The notes under the pieces: model-generated
The model's database searches: none
What the model was told of the DNA's origin: nothing
Seen by the model: the letters and a program-made list of their open reading frames with translations, nothing else
Source: CAZUFB01 sp964619775
GTDB taxonomy: Bacteria; Actinomycetota; Coriobacteriia; Coriobacteriales; UMGS124
Reading direction: 5' to 3'
DNA: 64,000 nt
NCBI GenBank assembly: GCA_964619775.1
Contig: CAZUFB010000001.1
Span: 48,954-112,953 of the forward strand
Program-made: the position numbers and the translations under genes
Shown here: in pieces, positions 58,325 to 64,000 of the stretch
Position numbering within the stretch: the stretch's first letter is position 1
Layout of the letters: each line of letters begins with the position of its first letter

Positions 58325-59752
58325 ATGGAGACCCTGTTCACGCAGCTCCATGACGTCCGGCGCAACGAGAACGCCCCGCTTGCCGTGCGCGTGCGCCCCC
58401 GCACGCTCGACGAATACCGCGGGCAGACCCAGGCCGTGGGCCCAGGTACCTGGCTGCGCAACGCCATCGAGAACGACGCCCTCAGCTCGGTCATACTCTA
58501 CGGACCGGCCGGCACCGGCAAGACCACGCTGGCGCGCATCGTCGCCAACGCGACGCGCGCCGAGTTCGTTGAGGTCTCGGCCGTCGGGGGAACGGTGAAA
58601 GACCTGCGCCGCGAGATCGACGCGGCCGAAGACCGGCTGCTTGCGCGCGACCGGCGCACGATCCTCTTCGTCGACGAGATACACCGCTTCAACCGCGGCC
58701 AGCAGGACGCCCTGCTGCACGCCGTCGAGAACCGCACCGTGGTGCTCGTCGGGGCGACCACCGAGAACCCGTACTTCGAGGTCAACCAGGCGTTGTTGTC
58801 GCGCTCGCGGGTCGTGGAGCTCACGACGCTGTCCGACGCCGACATATCCGCCATCCTCGACCATGCGTTGGCCGCCAAGAACGGCCTGGCGGGGCGCTTT
58901 GTGCTCGAAGACGACGCGCGCGACCTTATCTGCCTGCTGGCCGGCGGCGACGCCCGCGGGGCGCTCACCACCCTGGAACTCGCCTCCCAGCTTGCGGAAC
59001 ATCGGGGAGGCGACTGCGACGGGAGCCCGCAGGGGCCGTTGGCCGTGACGGCGGACGACGTGCGCGAAGCGGTGCCCACACGCGCCCAGCGCTACGACAA
59101 GGGCGGCGACGAGCACTACGACGTGGTCAGCGCATTCATCAAGTCGATGCGCGGAAGCGACCCCGACGCGGCCGTCTATTACCTTGCGCGCATGCTCGAA
59201 GGCGGCGAGGACCCCAAGTTCATCGCGCGGCGCATCTTCATCCTGGCGAGCGAGGACGTGGGCAACGCCGATCCGCAGGCCCTGCTCGTGGCCGAAGCGG
59301 CCTTCAAGGCCACCGAGGTGATCGGCATGCCCGAGTGCCGCATAAACCTCGCGCAGGCGGCGGTCTACATGGCGCTCGCGCCTAAAAGCAACGCGAGCTA
59401 CCAGGCGCTGGATCGCGCCGTCGAAGACGTTCGGCACGCCCCGGCCCGCGCGGTGCCCAACCACCTGCGCGACCGGCATCGCCCGGGCAGCGAGGCCTAC
59501 GGCGCCTACCTCTATCCGCACGACCACCCCGGCCACTGGGTCGAGCAGCGCTACCTGCCCGAGGGGCTCGAGCGCGGTTGCTTCTACCGCCCCGGCGAAC
59601 TGGGATGGGAGCAGTACCGCAGCGAGTACTCCCGCCGCACGGTCAGAGGGGAGCTGGTCGTCGGTCCCGCCGCGGACGCGCCCGACCGCCTGCCGCCCGC
59701 CGCCGCGCCCCGGCCGATTCCGGGGAAGGCGAGCGAGGACGAGGGGGCGTGA
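58325..59752 (+). CDS. rarA: Replication-associated recombination protein A, AAA ATPase
   Basis: 475 residues. Walker A GPAGTGKTT (60-68), Walker B ILFVDEIHRF (113-122), sensor 1 GATTENPYFEVNQALLSR and the C-terminal tetramerisation region (YDVVSAFIKSMRGSDPDAAVYYLARMLEGGEDPKFIARR). RarA acts at stalled replication forks with SSB. The final 60 residues are a Pro/Ala-rich tail beyond the usual end. GGAGG precedes the ATG. It ends a three-gene unit with the FmdE and ATC-hydrolase-like genes, whose link to fork repair is unclear. Confidence 0.95.
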   Translation: METLFTQLHDVRRNENAPLAVRVRPRTLDEYRGQTQAVGPGTWLRNAIENDALSSVILYGPAGTGKTTLARIVANATRAEFVEVSAVGGTVKDLRREIDAAEDRLLARDRRTILFVDEIHRFNRGQQDALLHAVENRTVVLVGATTENPYFEVNQALLSRSRVVELTTLSDADISAILDHALAAKNGLAGRFVLEDDARDLICLLAGGDARGALTTLELASQLAEHRGGDCDGSPQGPLAVTADDVREAVPTRAQRYDKGGDEHYDVVSAFIKSMRGSDPDAAVYYLARMLEGGEDPKFIARRIFILASEDVGNADPQALLVAEAAFKATEVIGMPECRINLAQAAVYMALAPKSNASYQALDRAVEDVRHAPARAVPNHLRDRHRPGSEAYGAYLYPHDHPGHWVEQRYLPEGLERGCFYRPGELGWEQYRSEYSRRTVRGELVVGPAADAPDRLPPAAAPRPIPGKASEDEGA

Positions 59753-59868
59753 CAGCATGCGCGCGTCGGGCGTGCGGGTAACGGGGCCTGCGCGCCGGTG
59801 TCCGGCGACACTCCCTCACAAAGCTTCCACGGTGCCTGTGCGTTAGATGGACGCCCGCCCGACGGGGG

Positions 59869-59874
59869 TATAGT
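59869..59874 (+). promoter_or_regulatory. -10 element for the DUF948/anti-sigma/sigma unit
   Basis: TATAGT 65 bases before the DUF948 start. A fitting -35 at the right distance is not seen. Confidence 0.4.
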
Positions 59875-59938
59875 AGTGCCGTTGAACTGGACATGCAGGC
59901 GGGTCTGCCGCCGGCAGCCCGTTTGGAAAGGGGAGGCT

Positions 59939-60559
59939 GTGGACGTTCTGACCGTTGTTCTCGTCCTGCTTGTGGTTGCGGCTATCTGGCTCGTGGTGGA
60001 GATCGTCCTCACAGTACGCAGGGTGCGCCCCGCGGTAGACGCCGTCCAGCGTGCCGCCGAGCAGGCGCAGCCGGCGATTTCCCATCTTGACGAACTGGTC
60101 GAGCAGGCAAAACCGGTCGTTGCCCGCCTCGACGAGGCAATCGACGAGGCCCGTCCCGGCGTGCAGCGAATCGATCCGGTGCTCCGCCAGACCTCCGAGG
60201 CCATCGGCGCGCTGACCGGCGACCTTCAGCGCCTCGACGCCATCCTGGGAGACGTGTCGCGCATCTCCAAGACTGCCGGCAACGCCACCACGGCCGTGGG
60301 CGACGCGGCCGAGTCCATTGCAAGCAAGGCGCGGGCTCTTTTCGCGCGCGGCCGCACGGCAGGCCGAGCCGCGGTGCCCGCCGCCGGCGGAACCGACGTG
60401 CAGCCCGAACCCACCTACGCCGACGTTTCCGACGGCGTTCAGGCCGCGGACGTCGAGCCGCCCGTGGTCGCCGAAGACGCCGGCTACTTCACCTACCCCG
60501 AGCGCCCTGCGGCGGACGAGGCCGCGGCGGACGCCCCGCAAGAGGGTGCGGCGCGCTAG
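59939..60559 (+). CDS. DUF948 membrane-anchored coiled-coil protein
   Basis: 206 residues from a GTG start with AAAGGGGAGG just before it. One N-terminal membrane helix (VLTVVLVLLVVAAIWLVVEIVL) is followed by a long helical region with heptad-like repeats (VQRAAEQAQPAISHLDELVEQAKPVVARLDEAIDEA) and an acidic Pro/Ala tail. The family includes YtxG, a general stress protein of Bacillus. The gene lies 45 bases before the anti-sigma/sigma pair, which fits a stress role, though regulation by that sigma factor is only inferred. Confidence 0.8.
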   Translation: MDVLTVVLVLLVVAAIWLVVEIVLTVRRVRPAVDAVQRAAEQAQPAISHLDELVEQAKPVVARLDEAIDEARPGVQRIDPVLRQTSEAIGALTGDLQRLDAILGDVSRISKTAGNATTAVGDAAESIASKARALFARGRTAGRAAVPAAGGTDVQPEPTYADVSDGVQAADVEPPVVAEDAGYFTYPERPAADEAAADAPQEGAAR

Positions 60560-60604
60560 ACGGCGCCTTCCCGCCAACCCCACCATCAAGGAGAGTCGAT
60601 TCCT

Positions 60605-61006
60605 ATGCAGCACACCAGCGAGCCGGTCGATACCGTGACACTCGAGGTGCCGGCACTTGCACGCTATGCGCGCGTGGTCCGCATGACGGCGGCCAACCTG
60701 GCCTCCATCGCGGGCCTCAACGTCGACGAGGTCGACGACGTGCGCATGGCGGCCGAGGAGGCGTTCGTCTACGCCTGCGCGACCGGCGTCGAAGGCACTC
60801 TGCACATCGAGTTCGGCCTGTCGCAGACGGGCCTGTCGATGGAATTCGAGCTCGGGGAGACCCCTGTCACCGAGGACGACCGCGAGCCGGCCCTCGTCTA
60901 CTCGGCCTTTATCCTCGAGGCCATGTGCGACGAGTGCGTCATTGGAGACGGCCCGGGCAGCCGCATGCGCCTTTTCAAGAAGATCGGTGGTAGCGATGCC
61001 CTCTGA
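60605..61006 (+). CDS. RsbW/SpoIIAB-like anti-sigma factor
   Basis: 133 residues, a single GHKL ATPase-like domain. The N-box is VDDVRMAAEEAFVYACAT: the Glu-Ala is kept but Tyr56 stands where most RsbW kinases have the Mg-binding Asn (EACTNA). The C-terminal G-box is GDGPGSRMRLFKK. The protein probably binds and silences the sigma factor encoded by the overlapping next gene. No anti-anti-sigma (RsbV) gene is in the window. AAGGAGAGTCG lies before the ATG. Confidence 0.85.
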   Translation: MQHTSEPVDTVTLEVPALARYARVVRMTAANLASIAGLNVDEVDDVRMAAEEAFVYACATGVEGTLHIEFGLSQTGLSMEFELGETPVTEDDREPALVYSAFILEAMCDECVIGDGPGSRMRLFKKIGGSDAL

Positions 61007-61781
61007 GAGCCGGTCTGTCCAAAAGCTCGTCTGGGACAAGTCACGCACGCGCGAACTGTTTCGTCGCTACAAGGAGAAGGGCGACGAAGAGGCGCGCGAG
61101 CAGCTCATCGTGAACCACCTCAACCTCGTGCGCTTCCTGGCCGCCAAGTTCAACAACCGCGGCGAGCCGCTCGAAGACCTCGTCCAGGTGGGCACTATCG
61201 GCCTCATCAAGGCCATCGACCGCTTCGAGCCCGAGCGCGGCCTCGAGTTCACCACCTATGCGACTCCCACGATCTTGGGCGAGATCAAGCGCCATTTCCG
61301 CGACAAGGGCTGGTCGGTTCGCGTTCCTCGTCGCCTGCAAGAGCTTTCGGCCAAGGTCAACCAGGCCACCGACGTGCTGACCCAGCAGCTTCAGCACACC
61401 CCCACGGTCGACGACCTGGCCGACTATCTGGGCGTGACGGTCGACGAGGTGCTCGAGGCGATGGAATCGGGCGAGGCGTACTCGAGCGTGCCGCTCGAGA
61501 TGGGCGGCTCGGACGACGACGACATGCCGAGCATCATCGACCGCTACGGCCAGCTCGACGAGAACCTCGCCTCCTCCGACGACCGCATGGTGCTCGACCG
61601 GGCGCTGCGCGAGTTCACCCCCAAGGAGCAGGAGGTCGTGCGGCTGCGCTTCGCCATGGGCCTCACCCAGGCCGAAATCGCCGAACGTCTCGGAATCAGC
61701 CAGGTGCAGGTCTCCCGCCTGCTGCGTCGAACCCTCAAACGCATGCAGGAGAAGATTTCGCCGACGACGGGGGAATACTGA
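60996..61781 (+). CDS. SigB/SigF-type sigma factor
   Basis: 261 residues with sigma-70 regions 2 (REQLIVNHLNLVRFLAAKF, DLVQVGTIGLIKAIDRFEPERGLEFTTYATPTILGEIKRHFRD), 3 (VRVPRRLQELSAKVNQ) and 4 (FTPKEQEVVRLRFAMGLTQAEIAERLGISQVQVSRLLRRTLKRMQ). Region 1.1 is absent, as in stress and sporulation sigmas. The start is 11 bases inside the anti-sigma gene, with GGTGG as ribosome site, which couples the two. It should direct a general stress regulon. Confidence 0.95.
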   Translation: MPSESRSVQKLVWDKSRTRELFRRYKEKGDEEAREQLIVNHLNLVRFLAAKFNNRGEPLEDLVQVGTIGLIKAIDRFEPERGLEFTTYATPTILGEIKRHFRDKGWSVRVPRRLQELSAKVNQATDVLTQQLQHTPTVDDLADYLGVTVDEVLEAMESGEAYSSVPLEMGGSDDDDMPSIIDRYGQLDENLASSDDRMVLDRALREFTPKEQEVVRLRFAMGLTQAEIAERLGISQVQVSRLLRRTLKRMQEKISPTTGEY

Positions 61782-61832
61782 CGTCTTTTCTCCGGCACCG
61801 ATCCGACCGCGACCACCGAGGCGGGTGATACC

Positions 61833-63230
61833 ATGGCCAGACTGTCGGGCGTTCCCGACGAACCGGGGACACAGGCTTGGAACGACGCGATGGACGTGTG
61901 CCTGCGCAAGTACGGGTCGCGTGCCGTGCGCGTATGGGGCTACATCGGCATAGGCATCATCGTCGTCGCCGTCTCGTGGGCGCTCGGCCGTATCTGGAAC
62001 GCGCTGGCGGTGCTGTTGGGCGGCGCCCTGCTCGCGTTCGTCTACGCGCCCATCGCCAACGCGCTCGAGCGCCGTTTCAGGGTTCCGCGCATCTGGGGCA
62101 CGCTCCTTGGCCTGCTGACGCTGCTCGTGGTGTTCTTCGTGCTGGTCGCGTTGATGCTGCCGCCCCTCACCGACCAGCTCATCGCCCTTGTCAACGCAAT
62201 CCCGCGCTACGCAAGCGACATACAGAACACCTGGGCGAGCATCGTCACCTACTTCGACTCGCTCGACCCGGTGGTGCGTGCCCAGATCGAGTCCCTGTTG
62301 GCCGACTTCGGCCAGACGGTGCAGAGCACCGCCGCACGCGTCGCCTCGGCGGTCGGCGGCGGCCTGGTGCAGGGTGTCACGGACACGGTCTCGGCCGCAG
62401 TGTCGTTTTCGATGGCGCTTGTGGTGTCGTTCTGGCTCGCCAAGGACTTCCCCCGCATGGAACGCGAGATGGCCACCATCGTGGGACCGCGGGCGGGCGA
62501 GGACTACCGCATCCTGACGTCGGTGTTCGGCCGCTCTCTGGGGGGGTATCTCAAGGGCCTCGTCATCAACTCGAGCTGCACCGGCCTCATCGCCGGTGCG
62601 GGCTACTGGGTTTTGAGCGTTCCCTACTCGGGGCTTCTCGGGCTCACGACCGCGGTGCTCAACATCATCCCCTACATCGGCCCGTGGGTCGGCGGCATAC
62701 TCGCCTTTCTGGTAGCCCTCACCGTGGGGTGGGCGCCGGCCGTCCTCTCGATCGTCGTCACGGTATGCGCCCAGCAGTTCACCGACTCGTTCGTGTCGCC
62801 CAAGGTCATGCAGGCCGCCGTGGCGCTGCATCCGGCCCTTGTCATCATCGCGCTGGCCGCCGGCGGCTCGCTGGGCGGCATCGCGGGCATGATCTTGGCC
62901 GTCCCGCTCACCGCGGCGGTCAAAGGCGTCTTCGTCTACTACTTCGAGAAAAAGACGGGTCGCCAGCTTGTCCATAAGAAAGGCGCCATCTTCAAGGGCG
63001 AACAGTTCTGCGACGCGGCGGGCAACCCGCGTCCGGCCTGCGACGCCCTAGGCGTCGACATCGAGGGAGACGAGGGGGTCCCGCCGCGCATCAGGGCCGA
63101 GAAAGCCCGCGAGCGCGCGGAGGAGGCCGGCCCGACTCCCGAGGCGCCGAAGGCGGAGGCACCCGAGGCTTCGGGCGTGCCCGAAACGTCCGACCGCACG
63201 GGAGAGCCCGGTCGCGGCCCGCAGGCGTAG
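61833..63230 (+). CDS. AI-2E (PerM/TqsA) family transporter
   Basis: 465 residues. Hydrophobic segments at both ends of the first 360 residues with the family's central polar region (PRYASDIQNTWASIVTYFDSLDP) and the late motif YSGLLGLTTAVLNIIPYIGPWVGG. AI-2E family members export autoinducer-2 or other small solutes, or act as antiporters; the substrate cannot be told. The last about 90 residues are polar and Pro/Glu-rich. It lies 51 bases after the sigma gene, so it may be part of the same transcript. Confidence 0.9.
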   Translation: MARLSGVPDEPGTQAWNDAMDVCLRKYGSRAVRVWGYIGIGIIVVAVSWALGRIWNALAVLLGGALLAFVYAPIANALERRFRVPRIWGTLLGLLTLLVVFFVLVALMLPPLTDQLIALVNAIPRYASDIQNTWASIVTYFDSLDPVVRAQIESLLADFGQTVQSTAARVASAVGGGLVQGVTDTVSAAVSFSMALVVSFWLAKDFPRMEREMATIVGPRAGEDYRILTSVFGRSLGGYLKGLVINSSCTGLIAGAGYWVLSVPYSGLLGLTTAVLNIIPYIGPWVGGILAFLVALTVGWAPAVLSIVVTVCAQQFTDSFVSPKVMQAAVALHPALVIIALAAGGSLGGIAGMILAVPLTAAVKGVFVYYFEKKTGRQLVHKKGAIFKGEQFCDAAGNPRPACDALGVDIEGDEGVPPRIRAEKARERAEEAGPTPEAPKAEAPEASGVPETSDRTGEPGRGPQA

Positions 63231-63409
63231 GGCGGTCCGCAAAGACGCCGTGCGGCGCCTGCGCCCCTGACCGTATATCCCTTGCATGCGGGACTGTTCG
63301 CGGTTCGCCGACGGGTCAAGACGTCGAAGTTCGGTCAAGAAACTGTGGAACTTCAGGAGATGGCGCGGCGCCGTCCGTCTATCGGTGGCCTACGACATCG
63401 CGGCAACGC

Positions 63410-63415
63410 TAAACT
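63410..63415 (+). promoter_or_regulatory. Possible -10 for alaS
   Basis: TAAACT within an AT-rich stretch (CTAAACTATCCATTTTAAAT) 80 bases before alaS. No good -35. The 265-base gap before alaS has no gene and no T-box features that I can recognise. Confidence 0.3.
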
Positions 63416-63461
63416 ATCCATTTTAAATGCGCGTTTGTTCGTGCCGTCCGCGCATGCGGGC

Positions 63462-63489
63462 GGCTCACACGAGAAGGCTCACACGAGAA
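63462..63489 (+). repeat. Tandem 14-base repeat before alaS
   Basis: GGCTCACACGAGAA occurs twice with no spacer. The second copy runs into the alaS ribosome site (GAGAAGGAG), and the first copy's GAGAAGG looks like a decoy ribosome site. Confidence 0.8.
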
Positions 63490-63495
63490 GGAGCT

Positions 63496-64000
63496 ATGTT
63501 GAAGTCCGCTGAGATCCGCGAGCTGTTCCTCAAGTTCTTCGAAGGCAAGGGCTGCCGCCGCGTCGCCTCGTCGTCGCTTGTTCCCGACGACCCGTCGCTG
63601 CTGCTCGCCAACGCCGGCATGAACCAGTTCAAGCAGTACTACCTCGGTAAGAAGACGATGGAGGAGATTGGCGCCTGCTCGTGCCAGAAATGCCTGCGTA
63701 CCAACGACATCGACGCCATCGGCAAAGACGGCCGTCACCTGTCGTTCTTCGAGATGCTGGGCAACTTCGGCTTCGGCGGCTACACCAAGCGTCAGGCGTG
63801 CGAGTGGGCCCTCGAGTTCATTATCTCGCCCGAGTATCTGGGCCTGCCGCTCGAGAAGCTCTATTTCACCATCTTCACGACCGACGACGACGCCTATGAC
63901 ATCTGGCGGTCGCTCGGTGTTCCCGAGGACCACATCTCGCGCCTTGGCGAGGACGACAACTTCTGGGCCGCCGGCCCCACCGGCCCCTGCGGCCCCTGCT
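63496..64000 (+). CDS. alaS: Alanyl-tRNA synthetase, N-terminal part
   Basis: The frame is open to the window edge, giving 168 residues. They match the class II catalytic core of AlaRS: MLKSAEIRELFLKFFEGKGC, LLANAGMNQFKQYYLG, CLRTNDIDAIGKDGRHLSFFEMLGNFGFG and, at the edge, NFWAAGPTGPCGPC. AlaRS attaches alanine to tRNA-Ala, of which two identical genes are in this window. The usual GRTARHHTFFEM block reads GKDGRHLSFFEM, a common variant. GAGAAGGAG lies five bases before the ATG. Confidence 0.96.
   Translation, partial: MLKSAEIRELFLKFFEGKGCRRVASSSLVPDDPSLLLANAGMNQFKQYYLGKKTMEEIGACSCQKCLRTNDIDAIGKDGRHLSFFEMLGNFGFGGYTKRQACEWALEFIISPEYLGLPLEKLYFTIFTTDDDAYDIWRSLGVPEDHISRLGEDDNFWAAGPTGPCGPC

Noticed and set aside
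63231..63495. A T-box riboswitch in front of alaS
   Set aside because: No Stem I pattern, no T-box sequence and no terminator/antiterminator pair could be found.

Overview
The window is GC-rich DNA with densely packed genes, and every gene I annotate as intact reads through without frameshifts. It looks chromosomal and actinobacterial. The best guess is class Coriobacteriia, probably Eggerthellales/Eggerthellaceae. The reasons are the polytopic membrane LuxR-type regulators placed beside Tat-exported redox enzymes, a DMSO-reductase-family enzyme with a ferredoxin subunit and a TorD chaperone, a flavin-dependent reductase with a Tat signal, and the secD-secF-recJ-rel gene order. This assignment is an inference from gene content; no rRNA is present. 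I see no prophage, transposon, integrase or CRISPR array.

Layout. 1-7.5 kb: the 3' end of ilvE, a bacterial tyrosine kinase pair (Wzz-like adaptor and kinase), a DUF1846 protein, a universal stress protein, a DUF1292 protein, the matching PHP-type tyrosine phosphatase, and a cytoplasmic S10 peptidase. 7.5-21 kb: a U32 peptidase-family protein facing away from tgt, then a tight block secD-secF-recJ-rel-MBL hydrolase. The recJ product is a long RecJ-HIRAN-helicase fusion. 21-31.6 kb: the ATP-grasp/alpha-E/transglutaminase triad, a class I aldolase, a polar amino acid ABC transporter whose permease carries an extra exported domain, a uracil permease, three tRNAs (Ala-Val-Ala) and an MscS channel. 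31.8-48.6 kb is the accessory, respiration-related part. It holds a FAD reductase divergent from a LuxR regulator, ligA, an unknown Ig-like protein, a GH25 lysozyme, a HAD phosphatase with a second LuxR regulator, and a divergent molybdopterin oxidoreductase/ferredoxin/TorD operon. An exported ZinT-like protein and an AraC regulator follow. 48.7-64 kb: tRNA-Gly and tRNA-Cys, a 2-hydroxyacid dehydrogenase, a CapA/DUF3160 exported pair, trpS, an SPFH/ribbon-helix-helix pair, FmdE plus an ATC-hydrolase-like protein plus rarA, a DUF948/anti-sigma/sigma module, an AI-2E-family exporter, and the 5' end of alaS.

How the parts fit. The core functions (Sec export, stringent response, tRNA modification, replication and repair, aminoacylation) are ordinary. 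Each respiratory island carries its own membrane LuxR sensor and an AT-rich control region, which suggests substrate-triggered use of alternative electron acceptors. Several proteins are Tat-exported (FAD reductase, DMSO-reductase subunit, ZinT-like protein, CapA, DUF3160), so folded-protein export is a theme. Promoters that can be recognised follow a TTGnnn-17-TAnnnT pattern. The least explained parts are the RecJ-HIRAN-helicase fusion, the exported domain on the ABC permease, the CapA/DUF3160 pair, the duplicated Ig-like protein, and the SPFH/ribbon-helix-helix pair with a palindrome inside its promoter.
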